DNA of 64,000 nucleotides from Paguma larvata (GCA_030068075.1 CM057839.1:23692167-23756166); one strand, 5' to 3'. Shown: positions 22,366 to 35,653, counted from the first letter of the stretch. The notes: generated from the letters alone by a model not told the origin. Program-made: numbers and translations.

Positions 22366-23709
22366 ATGATCTTCCTAATACAGTCTGTGGATTTACCCCT
22401 TAAATGTAAGTAAACATTACTTATTCATGCTCAGATATGCATATTTTTATTATTATGGTCATCAGGGAGAAGAGCTCCAATGTATCAATATGCTTTTCAG
22501 AGAAAATCTAACCTTTTAGATTCCTAAATATTTACAATGAGGAAAAGGATGTTCTGACTGCTAGCAGAGGTTTAAATAAACCAGACAGCTTTTAATAAAT
22601 TTAACTGAGGTGAAATTTGCTCCAACTCAATAACAAGATTTAGCTGGGCAAAATTAAGTAATCAAAGTGGAAAAGTCATATAATTGTTTGAAATAAGGTG
22701 GTATTTAAAGTATGAAACAATGATACTCGATTACCATTAATATGTCCTTCGAGCCATAGGATTTATTTTTTTCATTTCTTGATACAGAGATTATTAAACT
22801 TTGAAAAGAATGAAGAATAAATCAGCGAGTTAAATGACAGAATCGACCTTCGTCTAGGCTTAATAATTAGGGTTTAATTTGTATTTTATATTCAGAAATG
22901 AAAATTATTTTAATGAGTAATTTCAATCCATTGCAAACTATTGGGAAAATAGATCATGGATCTAAAGATACTTTAAAAGATTTAGGAACTTTAATCATAT
23001 AGATGCAAATTATAAAAATTTATTTAGGAAAATGTAAGAATAAAATAAATCATATCTTGACTGAGGATTCTGTGTTAACCAGGCAAGAAGTAACTGAAGT
23101 TCTGTTTTTAACATCAGATCAGAAAACTGAAGCCATTTTATCATTTTTAATTCCATTTCTTTAATTGATCTTTGGAATGCTGAACCAGCGGAAAATAACA
23201 TAACTGATAAGCGCCAAGAAAACATTTGGCAACAAATGCAAATAACTTGGAATTTCTATTTTGTTAATGTCTTTGGCTCCAAAAGCAGTCAGAACAGCTT
23301 CCATTGTTTCTATAAACATGTATATTGGTAATCACCCCCTCCTTGTTTGATAAAAATGGCACTAATAAAAGGAGAGATTGCTTAACGTTTTGATAGCCTA
23401 TCATTTACTAGGGTGTTTGCTATTTAGTTTATTCATTTATTATACATTTTAATCTGATTGGTATATACATACATGACTAATATCATTTTACATATAGTTA
23501 TAGTTATATATCATATATATTTAAGTATAATCTGTTACTTAGTGTAACTATTAGAAGGTCATTTTAGTCATGTATGATATGACATCATTATCAATTAATA
23601 CTACTAATAAAAGGAACTATCATGTGACTTTTTAAAATGTTCTATGATTTACAAAGCGCTCTACCAAAGCGGTCTATGACAATACTATTTCGATATATAT
23701 TAAAAGTAT
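22366..23709. other. no gene seen
   Basis: AT-rich. A 71-codon minus-strand frame at 23010-23225 has no recognisable domain. Confidence 0.45.
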
Positions 23710-23719
23710 AACATTTTCT

Positions 23720-23977
23720 AAGGTGCCTGAGTGGTTCAATCAGTTAAGGTCTGACTCTTGATTTCATCTCAGGTTATGATTTCATGGTTAGTTTGGTGAG
23801 ATGGAGTTCCATATAGGCTCCGCACTGACAGCATGGAGCTTGCTTAGGATTCTGTCTCTCCTCTCTGTCTGCCCCTCCCCTGCTCACATGCACGTGTGCA
23901 AATGCACGTGTGCAAACACACACACTCTCTCTCTTTCAAAGTAAAACACATATGCACACATACACACACGCACACAA
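23720..23977 (+). mobile_element. SINEC with microsatellite-expanded tail
   Basis: The SINEC head and body are followed by a tandem duplication of TGCACGTGTGCAAA, then (CA)n and (CT)n runs. The flanks AACATTTTCT (23710-23719 and 23978-23987) form a 10-base TSD. The expanded region makes it longer than its sisters, at about 258 bases. Confidence 0.9.
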
Positions 23978-23987
23978 AACATTTTCT

Positions 23988-26462
23988 GTCTCCTTATTAG
24001 GGTTATAACCTTGAGTGGATAGACAAATATTTATAATACCCAGATATTAATGCAAAAGTAAATTATGTGGCTAGAAATAAATATGAGGATAAAGTGAGGT
24101 GAGATTGATACCAAATAATGGACAAGGACAAGGAACAGAAGCAAATATTAATTATAGAAAACATGAGAATTGGGCAGGGCAGAGAGGGAGACAATAAAAA
24201 GCAGGAATTATGAAGAAGAAAGAAGAGTAAAATCATAAGGGTTGGAGAGAGTGGTATTTAAGCATGCACTGTGGATAAGAGTAGGATATTTAAAGACGAA
24301 AAACACATTGAGAAAATACTGCATCTACTTTTCCCTAATGTATGAATGTGTAACATTCCAGTTTGCTTGAAATCTACAGCTCATTGAAGAGCATCCATTG
24401 CATAGCTAGGCTTGTGTTTGATGAAAAACGAAACAGTTTCTTGTTCAAAAATGCAATTCCTAAAATCTCATCATGTTTTTTTCTTTTTTTTTTTTTTTTT
24501 TAGTATAAATTCACGTTAATTGCATGCTGCTTAAACGTGGTTTTACATATTTACTCTCAGCAGCTCACTTTTGGAGCTACACTTATTTTTCCACAAATGA
24601 GTCTTTCAACTCTTCAATAAATGCTCTTTCAATATTTGATATGGTGGTATATATGCGGTTGCTGTCTTATCCTAAATTAAATGTTTATTCGAGACACTTC
24701 ATTTAAAGTGTTTTCATTTTCTACTCATTTTAGTTGGAAAAGCAATCATGCGGTCTCATTCAAGCTATCTTTTCCTCTGGCATTATTGTTTTTGTTAGTA
24801 GTGAAGTAACCTGAAAAAGGGAAAAAATCAAAATAAAAAAGACATGCAAACAAATTGTAGCTTCCAGTCTTCACAATGGATGTACTGCAAACCAAAAAGC
24901 TTTAGCGGTTTCTGGTTGTGCCAATTCAGTACACAAAGACCTATTTGTTCATTCATGACAAACAAACAAACAAAAACCCAAAATGAATTCCCCTGAAATC
25001 CTTTGCTTAATAGCTACGTTGATGGCATGTGTGTTTTCGTTTTCACACATTAGGACATGGGGCCAGTTGTAAATAAAGCTCTTTTGAGAGAAAATGGCTG
25101 GGTAGTAGGAAATTTTTTCTTTCTGTTGATCAAGATGATGGAAAATATTTCACCTGCTTTACGTACAAAGCTGTCCTTCATCTATTTTATATCTGCCGAT
25201 GATTTTCACTATATTATTATATACTCCTGTTGTTCTCAATACTTAACACCTCATGTATAATTTCTCCCCTCATTTCCATGTTAAGGAAAAAACCTATGAT
25301 TCTTTCTCATTTTTATTTGCAATTTGGTATTTAGAATAGTGAAAGACAAATGATAGTGAAGGCATATTCAAAATTCTGAGCCAGTATATTTATTTTAGCT
25401 TGATGTAAATAGAAAAGCATGCACTTGAAACACAAGGCTCTAGAGACTTCAGGAGTAAGGATTCCTGAATTTAGCAAATAAAATTTCAGGGTATGCAGGT
25501 AATTTGAATTTGAGATTAACATCAAATAAGATTTTATTGTAAATATTCTGTATAATATTTGGGACATACTTATACTTAAAAATGTAATTGTTGTTTATCT
25601 GATATTCAAACTTAACTGACTGTTCTTTATTTTATTTGGCAATCCCATTCAAGAGAGACATTATGATCTTGGCATGGAGTTTTGTGTCCTAATTTTCCCT
25701 CTATATTTTCAGCAGGAAGAAAGACCTAAATTACACAATTTCTCCTCCATTATTGTGGTTAATTACTAAAGATTGAAATAGAACAAAAAGTACATGATTA
25801 AAATTCACCAGTTTAATCATTCTATTAAATTAACAAAACGTTAACCCATTCTTATTCTTAACACTTATTCTTAAGTGAATCTGATTGAAGCAGTATTTAT
25901 TCTATAATTAATTCTGTTTATTATCTTATATCTGTTTTAAATTCTATGGTTCTAAGCTGTGTATTTCAAGTCATATAATATTTACCCAAACACTACAAAT
26001 ATTGCCTAATATTTATTTTATAATCTAATAAGATAATTATTGAAGTGAGTGTAACTGAGTGCTGTGAGTGCTGTTTGAGCCTTTTCTCTGAGTTTCCTTC
26101 AGTAGTCCCTGGAATAGGACTGAAAATGAAAATAAAGACAACAAGAAGGAAAAAGAAGGCAAACTTCCTTCCTGGTAAGTTTTTAATTTGAACTTTCTTT
26201 TAATAAACAACATTTTTTTACCTGTGCCATCCAATATGGTAAACAGCAGTTTTTCAGAATATTCAAAGACATTGTCCCTAAATATTCTCTCCATTCATAA
26301 ATTTCAAATAATTTATGCTAACAAGTATTCTTTTCCTTTTTCACACATCTTTTCCCCTTAGTAACTTACTACCAAAGTGGTACAATTAATGAAGGAGCCT
26401 TTGAGTCACGATGGCTGACATTATCTATGGTTTCTACAAGTAATGCATGAATTTATGAATTA
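23988..26462. other. no gene seen; candidate non-coding conserved patch
   Basis: Contains a poly(T) run at about 24483-24502 and a repeat-free stretch at 24510-24720 of more balanced composition. Frames of 60-85 codons here have no domains. Nothing in it is recognisable as an exon. Confidence 0.4.
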
Positions 26463-26473
26463 AAGGTTATACT

Positions 26474-26516
<43 letters not shown>

Positions 26517-26703
26517 TTTGAGAGAGAGAGTGAAAGTGGAGAAGAGGGACAGGGAGAGGGAGGGGTGAGTGGGGAGAGAATCTTAAGTAAGCTCTGCAGT
26601 CTGTGCAAAGCTGGATGCAGGGCTCCATCCCACAACCCTGGGATCATGACTAGAGCAGAAATCAAGAGTTGGCTCTCAACCAGCTGAGCCACTCAGGTGC
26701 CCC
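26474..26703 (-). mobile_element. SINEC, minus strand, with (TTTA)n tail
   Basis: Begins with about 12 TTTA units (26472-26519), which is the complement of an expanded tail. The GA-rich body and GAGCCACTCAGGTGCCCC head follow. The flanks AAGGTTATACTT and AAGTTATACTT are a near-TSD differing by one base. Confidence 0.93.
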
Positions 26704-26778
26704 AAGTTATACTTCTATTTTAAAAGACCAAACATACGATTATTATTTTTTTACCTAAAATATTTTCCCACCAAATTT

Positions 26779-26994
26779 GTTTATTTTTTTAAATGTTTAT
26801 TTATTTTTGAGACAGAGAGAGACCGAGCATGAGTGGGGGAGGGGCAGAGAGAGAGGGAGACACAGAATCTGAAGCAGGCTCCAGGCTCCAAGCTGTCAGC
26901 ACAGAGCCTGACTTGGGGCTCGAACTCACAGACCGCGAGATCATGACCTGAGCCGAAGTCGGACACTCAACCGACTGAGCCACCCAGGCGCCCC
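26779..26994 (-). mobile_element. young SINEC, minus strand, perfect TSD
   Basis: This is one of the least diverged copies. The right end reads GACTGAGCCACCCAGGCGCC and CpGs are retained. The 13-base duplication TCCCACCAAATTT is exact at 26766-26778 and 26995-27007. Confidence 0.96.
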
Positions 26995-27007
26995 TCCCAC
27001 CAAATTT

Positions 27008-28479
27008 AAATTAGCCATCTTAGCATCGTTCAGCTGTGTTAATGGCATATATCTTTGAATTATAAACGATACTGATAAAATGTGTTGTATCAATATTTCT
27101 TCGACTAAAAGACATATAGTCCATATTTTTCTTTTAATTTTCATCAGTTACAAATATCCATCTCTGCACTTGGATTTAAATGCTATCTGACACCATAAGT
27201 GCTTCCTTTTTTCCAACAGAACAAACTCTTCTGGTCCCATATGCAAGAGACAGTATCCCATCTTGGTTGAAACTGCACCTTCTAGTATTCCTTTCTTTTT
27301 CTCCCTGTATTGCAGCAACTCTAGTAGTTGTTTGAATTCTTTATTTCTGGAGGTAGCAACAGTATTCTGTTTTGTTATTCAAAATTCCTAAAAACACATT
27401 TTTATTATAAATCTCCTCATGTAAAAATTTTTAGAATTTATCGACTCTTGCCTACTTGAATTTTGGAAATCTCCCTAGAGATATGCAAAAAACAATAATG
27501 AACATCATAAACATAATAATAATTTTAACAATAAAATATATCAAGTTCATCTGTGTAGATAATCACAGTATAGAAAGGTAAAGGATTTAAGTAAGAAAAG
27601 CATTTCTTGAGAAGTTGGTGGCTATTAAGATACTACTGAGGCAGCCTTTTCTACAGTTTGTCCAATGAGAACAGGAAAGACAAAGTCCATTTTTTTCTTG
27701 AACGCCTGTGGCCACAGCAGTAATGTCTGGTTTAGGTGATTGTTCCAAAAATTTTGTTGAATGAATGTATCCCCTTTAAAACGGATTTACTTGTTAAGAG
27801 TTTGCTGAATCATTCACAAATCATAGCATAGCACACTGTACTCTCAGTAGACAAATTAGAGATCAATTAATTTCACAATGAGTAAACATTTAAGAGACTT
27901 TCTGAAGATATTCATTGATGCTACAAGATTCAAATTTGTATTAGGAAATTAATGTGTTAGTTTTAGAAATATTTATGATTAAGCATTCTAAATTATTCTC
28001 TTATTCATAATGTGTCACTCATGAGATAAGAAATACCATGAGTTTTTCTCCACACTAACAACATTTCAAATGCAGTCTGAAAAATGGTAATTTATAGCAT
28101 GATCTATTATACATTTGTCCTTACCTTGAAACATGAGACCATGTTTGTGGGGTGCAACATCTATCATATGTTTGTATTACTATAAATATGAACATCACTT
28201 TGCACCTTTGCCTCTATATCTGTTCTGGATTGTGAGGTTTAAAGTTTAATATCCCAAAACTTGGGACACATGAACATTTAAAAAAAAAAAAAACTCACCT
28301 AAGCACACAGATTACCTGTAATGGGGTAAGCAAAGTCATTTAAATAAATACAAAAATTTTAAAGGATCATCTACTATAGTACTACTTAAATAATCCTTGT
28401 TAAAATGAAGTGTTTTAAATTTCACTTAGTTGTAATAATGCAATTTTTCCTGGTTTAATTATCTTTGTACCAACCATTT
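27008..28479. other. no gene seen
   Basis: AT-rich. The word TTTTGTTGAATGAATGTATC near 27752 resembles an L2 3' end but is too short to call. Confidence 0.45.
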
Positions 28480-28497
28480 AAAAATACTCCACATTCT

Positions 28498-28714
28498 GGG
28501 GCACCTGGGTGACTCAGTTAACCATCCAACTTTGGCTCAGGTCATGATCTCACTGTCTGTGATTTCGAGCCCTACATCAGTCTCTATGCTGACAGCTTAG
28601 AGCCTGGAGCCTGCTTCGGATTCTGTCTTCTTCTCTCCCTGCCTCTTCCCCACTCACGCTCTGTCTCTCTGTCTCTCTCTCTCTCTCAAAAGTTCTCTCA
28701 AAAAAATTAGAAAA
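28498..28714 (+). mobile_element. SINEC, with TSD
   Basis: The head is GGGGCACCTGGGTGACTCAG. The flanks AAAAATACTCCACATTCT (28480-28497) and AAAAATATTCCACATCCT (28715-28732) differ by two transitions over 18 bases. Confidence 0.94.
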
Positions 28715-28732
28715 AAAAATATTCCACATCCT

Positions 28733-29771
28733 GCAAATCTCCATGATCATCATCCTGAGACTGGCCATACGTGAATTCGGGACAAAACATAGTAAGATAT
28801 CAGTTCTAAAGTGTCTTGTACGTGATGACCCAACCTGAGGGAAACGCAAAAATTTATCTTCCCTGGGTGACAGGAAAATTCAGTTTGTCTTTATCAGAAT
28901 ATCTTTTAAAAAACACTAAATATTGAGTATGGTGTCATCTGAATGGAAAATTTTGAAGAGTTCTGCATACTTGTTTTCCATTTTTTTAAAAATTTGTATA
29001 ATATGTATTTGTCTTTTTGAAAAATGTAATGAAAGAACTCTTCTCAAAAAATTCCACTATTAATGTTTGGATATAAGTCAAAACACATGAAATGTTCTAG
29101 GCTAAGTTTATACATTATTTTCAGAGTAATCTTTAACAAGGTATTTAACATGTCCAGTCTTCAGTTTCTTTCTTATGGAGTAAAATAATTATATTAATAT
29201 TCTAAATAATGTAAAAAATCTAAAACGCTATAATTTGACAACTGAAAGATGTCTCCACTATCTATTTCCTCTTTAACAAAATGGCAAAACTAAATAATCC
29301 TTAGATCTTTGATATTCTTAAAATACAATTCTATGAATATTTTGAAGTTTATATCCAATGATTAAGTCATATGTTAATACTTCTCCTCCTAATTTGAAAA
29401 TAACATAATGGATTCAGATTTTTAGTCTGATAAATCATCATTAACAAGGTTTGGTCAAAGGATCATACTTACTATTCTATTTTATGCCAATGGCAAGCAT
29501 AGAAATTTAGACTTTAATTTTTCATTATGATAAAATCAGAGTTAGTAATTTGACCTTCTCTGAGATTCCTCAGTGATAAGATGTAGAAGGAGGATAAAAC
29601 AAACAGAAAATAAGAAAAAAGGCGGTAATTGAAAAAAGAATGACAAAAAAGACAGAACTTGTATAAGTAGTGTCAGAACCTGGACAAAACTGATTACAGT
29701 GAAATGCACTTAAAGCTTTCTTTTGCCAAGCTAGTATAAACATTGTGATGAGCTTAAAATCCTAATAGATT
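28733..29771. other. no gene seen
   Basis: AT-rich sequence with no recognised repeat or long frame. Confidence 0.5.
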
Positions 29772-29786
29772 TATAATGAATCTTTT

Positions 29787-29874
29787 TTTTTTAAATGTTT
29801 TTAAGTTTATTTATTTATTTTTATTTTGAAAAAAGACTGTGGGAGCAGACTAGGGGCAGAGAGAGAGAGAAACA

Positions 29875-29930
<56 letters not shown>

Positions 29931-30057
29931 CCCAGGCAGGCTCCACACCACCAGCACAAACCCTAACATGGGGCTTGAACCCATAAAACTGTGAGATCAT
30001 GACCTGACCCAAAACCAAGAGTCACATGCCTAACTGACTGAGCCACCCAGGCACTCC
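29787..30057 (-). mobile_element. SINEC, minus strand, with CA/GA expansion
   Basis: The body is interrupted by (CA)n then (GA)n at 29873-29929. The head GACTGAGCCACCCAGGCACT is at the right. The flanks TATAATGAATCTTTT (29772-29786) and TATAATGAGTCTTTT (30058-30072) form a 15-base TSD with one mismatch. Confidence 0.94.
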
Positions 30058-30364
30058 TATAATGAGTCTTTTGATATAAAATAATTACGTAAATGGCCAA
30101 CATGGTGAAAACATAGATAATTTAATTATTTTGATTTTTTTTTAATATTAGACATCTGGTTGCTCTTCTGATTACTTGTATAAAGTTTATTATTTTCATT
30201 TTATTAGATCAATACTAGCATCATTTAATTTTTCATGTTTTCTTTTTTTCACAGATTATGAAATCTGAACAACTTATTTTAGCTTATATAACAATTCTAA
30301 GGATATGAGAGGTAAGAAAAAGAAGAGTATAATTGTATAACTCTGACAATAACCCATGCAAACT

Positions 30365-30530
30365 GATGGTTAAGGGTCCAAATCTTGATTTCGGCTCAGG
30401 TCATGATCCCAGGATTTGTGAGATTGAGCCCCACTTTGGGCTTTGTACTGAGACTGCAGCACCTGCTTGGAATTCTCTCTGTCTCTCTCTCTCAAAGTAA
30501 ATACATAAATATTTTAAAATAAAATAAATA
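30365..30530 (+). mobile_element. SINEC, 5'-truncated
   Basis: It enters within the A-box region (GATGGTTAAGGGTCCAAATC) and continues through 'ggctcaggtcatgatccc', the CT-rich end and an A/T tail. The CCTGGGTGGC head is absent and no TSD was identified. Confidence 0.87.
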
Positions 30531-31441
30531 TATATAATAAACAAAACAAATGTATAGAAGCAGGTAGCATAACAAAGTTTTACCAAATTGAAAAGCAAGA
30601 AAAGCTGCAGAAGTTCCATTTCTTTTAGGTCTTGAAAAGTAAGTTCTATCCAGATTTTATGCATTGATAAAGTAAAGGTAACTTAAAGAAATCAAATTTG
30701 AAAGTGTTGGATAGCATTAGTGTTGTGAATCCACTACTGTAGAAAGGCTCATTGAAACAGACTTGCAACATGGTCTGTTGCTATCAAACCTGATGTAGAT
30801 ATATTTTTATTGCTAAAGCATTTCTTTTTCTTATTCTTCTAAAGCATTTTAATTGAATTTTTGTGAATTACTGTTTATACATATCTGTTTTTGTGTTTAT
30901 AGGCAAGGAATATGGGTTAAAGGTGCTTTGGGAAACAGCTTCTATTGCCAGTAAGTAAGATGTCTTCAAGCACCACTAAGGGAGCCATTCTTCCAAAATT
31001 TATGTTCAAAATGTGTATGGAGATTGCTGTTTGTCAAAACTTAATATACCCACAGATCCCTCTAAAATATATAAAATATTAATATTACATCTAAAATTTA
31101 CAATTTAAAGATAAAATTCAGGAAACAAAGTGCAATAGCCACTCATTTCCATATGCAGATCATTATACATGCATTATACTAAGACAATGAAACAGATGCT
31201 AAACCAGATTTCCTTCTCACACAAACACACAATAATATTGATTCATTTAGCAACATTGTGTTAAGTATTCCAGACAGAGTACTAGGTTTGCAATTTATTG
31301 TTGAAAACATAATGGACAAGACCCTAATTTTCTCTTGCTTAAAATGTTGGCTGAGATGGATATGTGGTGAAGCTAAATTGAGTCAAGTTCATGAGTTAAT
31401 AAACTCCTACACAGTTAGTTTGTATCTATGCTAGGTACATA
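30531..31441. other. no gene seen
   Basis: AT-rich sequence with no recognised repeat or frame. Confidence 0.5.
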
Positions 31442-31660
31442 GAGGTCCCTGGGTGGCTCAGTTGGTAGAGCCCTGCACTCTTAATTTTGGTTCAGAGATG
31501 GAGATCCACATCAGGCTCTACAAGCCTGTTTAAGGGTCTCTTTCTCTTTCTCTTTCTGTCCCTCTCCCCTGCTCACGTGCTCTCTGTCTCTCTGTCTCTC
31601 TGTCTCTCTCTCTGTCTCTCTCTCTCTCAAATTACAAAGAAAAGAAAAGAAAAGAAAATC
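31442..31660 (+). mobile_element. SINEC-related SINE with CTCTGT microsatellite
   Basis: The head GGTCCCTGGGTGGCTCAGTT is followed by GGTAGAGCCCTGCACTCTT, nearer the older tRNA-like can-SINE version. The 3' body is expanded with (CTGTCTCT)n at 31582-31628, then an (AAAAG)n tail. Confidence 0.88.
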
Positions 31661-32330
31661 ATTCCAAGTAAGAGGTAAGCAGAGCTAGCACCAAACAATG
31701 CATCGGTAGAAAGATAGTGATTGTCTAGTTTCAAGAAACTATCTTTTTAATCCTTTATCAGTATATAACATAGACTATACGTTTTCACATTTAGGGCTCT
31801 TTACTCTTGGCACACTCCTAAGTTTTCTTTTCTTGGAATTCTTTATAATTCCAATAATTTTGATTAAGATGATCATTTAAAAATGAAACCTGCCTTGATT
31901 TCCCATCACAGAGACAATAAAAACATAAAGAGTATCTTAGTACTGATATTTGACTCCCTCTCCAAAATTATAGCATCTGCTCCTATGCACAAGCAACTTC
32001 ACTAGAAATTTCCTTGGTTGTAACTGGAGTAGAGAAATGGAAAAGAAAGTTGATGGCAGAGAGATTATTTTCCAGGAAGGAAAAGGATAGAGAGAAACAT
32101 AACTAGCATGCACAGAGTCTCTAAAGAAATCACAAATATCTCCCCTACTTCTTTGTGGCTCATTGAACACAGAGCAGAGAGGGCAGTGGAGAGCCAGTGT
32201 TTCCCTCAAGAAAAACATATTGAGAATGGAAAAGAAGCTTCCATCCTGCACCAATAAGATACATTGTACCCACAGGTAACTTGGCTATTCTGATCTCTTA
32301 ATATTCTGATCCTCCAGGTACAAAACCTGA
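31661..32330. other. no gene seen
   Basis: A 105-codon minus-strand frame at 31937-32254 is the longest outside retroelements, but it shows no domain, signal or codon pattern I recognise. Treated as chance. Confidence 0.45.
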
Positions 32331-32415
32331 CTTCTTTTCTTTTCTTTTTGTCTGGTCTTATCTCGTCTCTTTCCTTCCCTTCTTTTCCCTTCCCTTTTTT
32401 CTTTCCTTTTCCTAT
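32331..32415. repeat. polypyrimidine (TTTC/TCCCT) tract
   Basis: About 85 bases almost entirely C and T on the plus strand. It could form triplex DNA; no function is inferred. Confidence 0.85.
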
Positions 32416-32559
32416 ATTTTCTTTATTTTTTTAAATTATTTTTAGCTTCTGACAAGGACAATCTAAGCATGTTCACATTTCAAAGAAATCTATTCCTACC
32501 ACTTAAAATGTCTTTTTTAGGATTCCATGTCATTTGTGATTTTGTTTCTTTTAGCTTTT

Positions 32560-32825
32560 TCAAGTGCCATCTTATCTAAGAATCCTGCCCAGACCACACT
32601 TTTTAAGACAGATTATACCATCATTACCATGTTTGTTTGGTTCATGGCTATTTTGACTACCTAGTATTTTGTTCCAAATTTAGGTTCTACTTTTCATTAT
32701 TTTCTGTACCTCAACTGGAACTTAATTTCTTTAAGGACTTTGTTCGATGTTCTCTTTTCTTAGTGTCTAGTATAGTGCTTAATAAACTGTGGGTATTCAA
32801 TATTTGTTGAATGAAGAAATGGAGT
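32560..32825 (+). mobile_element. L2 LINE fossil, 3' end
   Basis: Ends with 'agtgtctagtatagtgctt', then AATATTTGTTGAATGAAGAA, the L2 terminal pattern. Upstream 'tttctttaaggactttgttc' also fits. Edges are approximate. Confidence 0.7.
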
Positions 32826-33059
32826 AAGTGACATCATTTCTAATAGAGTAAATCATAAAATGCAAAGTGCATTCTCTTTTGAAGCTCACATGGGTTTAAA
32901 ATAATTGCAAATGGAAAATTTCTGAAAAGTTAAGTTCTGTATTGAGATTTCAGCGCTTTTTATTGTATCAAGAGTCACCTAAAGATGGGTAGTTTTTATT
33001 TGCAAGCTGTTTATAATATTACAAAAAGATAAATCATATATAATAATTAAGGCAGATTG

Positions 33060-33185
33060 GTGAGATTTAAGTTTCGAAGTCAGATAGATTTGGGATAAAA
33101 TCTTTGCTCACACATCCTTCATGACCTCCAAAAAATGGACCGATTTCTTTCTCAGTTTTCAAACCTGTGAAATTACCTTACCACA
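33060..33185 (+). mobile_element. MIR SINE fossil
   Basis: Shows 'gaagtcagatagatttggg', 'ataaaatctttgctcacac' and 'tcagttttcaaacctgtga' in MIR order. Strongly diverged. Confidence 0.5.
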
Positions 33186-34884
33186 CAATGCTCCAAAGTA
33201 TATACATGTGTATCTAATGCTGCACCTACAATAAATAACCATTTGCTTGCCCCCCCAAATATTGTGATATAAGGAAGGTAATATTGAGTCACAATGAATT
33301 GCTTACATATGTTAAATCAGTTATAATATGTGAAATGTGAATTATGGCATAAATAATTATAAATAATAAACCGGTATTACAAAATAACAATACAGAAGTA
33401 ATATGCAAGCAGTCTAAAATGTAAAGCTTATGTGCAATCATAAAGAAATATATCAATCAGAACTTTTGATTGATATAAAAGTGTTGTCATCCCCGAAGAT
33501 GTAGATTAGGTATAAATTCAAATGCCTTCAGGAGTTGGGCAAGTAACACATGTGAGTGAAGCTGGATATAGGGTGACCATGGCAAACAGGAAACTCATAC
33601 ATTATCTAAAGTAGAGAATTAAGCTCATCTCTGGTTAACTGTTGCTAGGGGCATAGTTGCATCTGTTTTACAGATTCACAGTTATTGTTTTTGTGTTTAT
33701 TTTCAAAAGAATTCATATATCCAGATATTATGATTTTGAAATATTGACAACTCTGAAAACCAATCAATAACATCTCTGAATGATTACTCTGTTTATTGAA
33801 ATCTAGAGTAGATCTTACTAGATTTTAAACTAGTTAATGGTTTTGTTGCACTTATCACACTGGTATTATTTTTTGGATCATATCCCTTGTTTCCAGGACC
33901 TGCTGACCAGGATCCCTTATCTTGATCATGCTTATATTATAATACTTGGTATAGTGCTAAGTCTCTAGAAGTCATTATTGCTAACATGTTAACACTGGAT
34001 AAATCTAGATTGAAAACCTGAACTTCTATATGATTGACTTGAAGTGATAATGGATAATTCCAACCCTTGGAAAGATTAGTGAAGACCTTTACTAATACAA
34101 CCAAGAGACAGAGCTCTTATTATAGGCTCTTATTTAAATGAGGACATAGTGTGATATTTGTATTTTACAATACTAGTAGATTTGCGAATAAGAGTGTACT
34201 TTATTGAAGATGTCTCCACCAATCCAAGATATTTAGAATCCTGGCTTCTGCCCATAAAGTGCTATGAAAGTACCATTATCACTGTAAGAATCCACAGTAC
34301 ATTCCATTCCCTTGTTGAGAACTACTGGAGAAAGAGAGTGTAAATAAGAAGCCAGTTGCTAGCAGAAAGAAATATGGAAACAACAACAAAAACTCAGTTC
34401 TCTTTGATATTTGCCTTTTCAACTGAGCCTAAGACTTAAGCTTTCTAAATTCTACTCACATTAAGTGGAGGGTTCCAGGGCAAAGGCCTGGTGAAGTCAT
34501 GTCATGGTCTGTTAAGGTGAAAACAATTTAAGACATACTACTTTAAATAAAGCAAAGTTTATATATATATAATGCCTGAGCTGAATTGCTAAAGATCAAT
34601 TTCAGAGCAAAAAAGATCGCAGAGTCATGAGAAAAATAAGCTTGGAACAAAAGTAGGTAAGGAATAAATAATTTAGGAAATTGCCTAAGGACATCCACCT
34701 CCTGCCCTTATCTCTTTAAGTCATTTATGTTTAACAGAGTTAAAAAGCTAGAGGCAGAATGGCAGAGCCAAATAAATTATTCCATTTCTGTGCCAGCCTT
34801 AACCCAACTTCTGATCTCAAATCATTTGGATAACTTAAGACTTTTAGAATCACAAAATAAACTTCTAAAACCTGAGTCGTAAAA
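33186..34884. other. no gene seen
   Basis: AT-rich with a short TA run near 34560. The frames of 61 and 77 codons are unremarkable. Confidence 0.45.
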
Positions 34885-34897
34885 CTGTTCTTTCTCA

Positions 34898-35046
34898 GGG
34901 AAGGAGCAGAGAGAGAGGGAGAGAGAGAATCCCAAGCAGTTTCCACTTTCAGCCTGAGGCAGGGCTCCATCACACAACCATGAGATCATGACCTGAGCTG
35001 GAATCAAAAGTTGGTCCCTCAACCGCTCAAAGCCACCCCAACATCC
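34898..35046 (-). mobile_element. SINEC lacking its A-rich tail, with perfect TSD
   Basis: The body runs from GGGAAGGAGCAGAGAGAGAG to a degraded head near AAAGCCACCCCAACATCC. The poly(T)/TTTATT block that marks the SINE 3' end on this strand is missing. Even so, CTGTTCTTTCTCA is duplicated exactly at 34885-34897 and 35047-35059, directly against the tail-less body. Confidence 0.88.
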
Positions 35047-35059
35047 CTGTTCTTTCTCA

Positions 35060-35523
35060 AGTTTTAAGTTGCTAATTCAAGTTGCTGATCTGAATTTCCA
35101 CCTATATTATTCACTCTGGTCTTTCTAGTATGTATAACAGCACCTGCTATATAGCAAAGAAAACATAAATATCCCTTGCATAAATGAGTGACAATGTAGT
35201 CAATTCAATGTTTAAAAGAAAGGTGAATTTCTCTTTGATTTCTCCTTTCCCCTCAGCCTATTCATTCTCTGATGCCACCCATTCCATGAGTAAATACCTA
35301 TGAGGAAGGGTATGTTGCTTTGATATATTTTTTTCTTTTTTTATTGTTTGATGTATTTCAACACACTGATAAAGTAGTTTCCTTTCCCTTTGATTTCTTC
35401 TCTTTGTTCTCTTCTTTTCTCTTTTATTCTCTTTGTTTTCTTTTCCTTTACTGTGGTAAATATGATACAATTTTGTAGAACAGAGGAATGCTAAGACAGC
35501 AACCTTCTTTCTTGAAGTTGTTT
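35060..35523. other. pyrimidine-rich, no gene seen
   Basis: A broken T/C-rich stretch at about 35325-35455 gives rise to the lysine- and glutamate-rich minus-strand frame there, which is a composition artefact. Confidence 0.6.
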
Positions 35524-35540
35524 ATAAAAACTGTTAGCAA

Positions 35541-35653
35541 GGGGCGTCTGGATGGCTCAGTCTTTTAAGCATTCCATTCTTGATTTTGGCTTAGGTCATG
35601 ATCTCATGGTTCCTGGGATCCAGGTTCACACTGACAGCATGGAGCCTGCTTGG

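Noticed and set aside
24483..24502. Poly(T) run as tail of a minus-strand processed pseudogene
   Set aside because: No recognisable coding sequence follows on the right and no TSD was found.
31937..32254. 105-codon minus-strand frame
   Set aside because: Longest non-retroelement frame, but no motif or exon signals; expected by chance in 64 kb on six frames.
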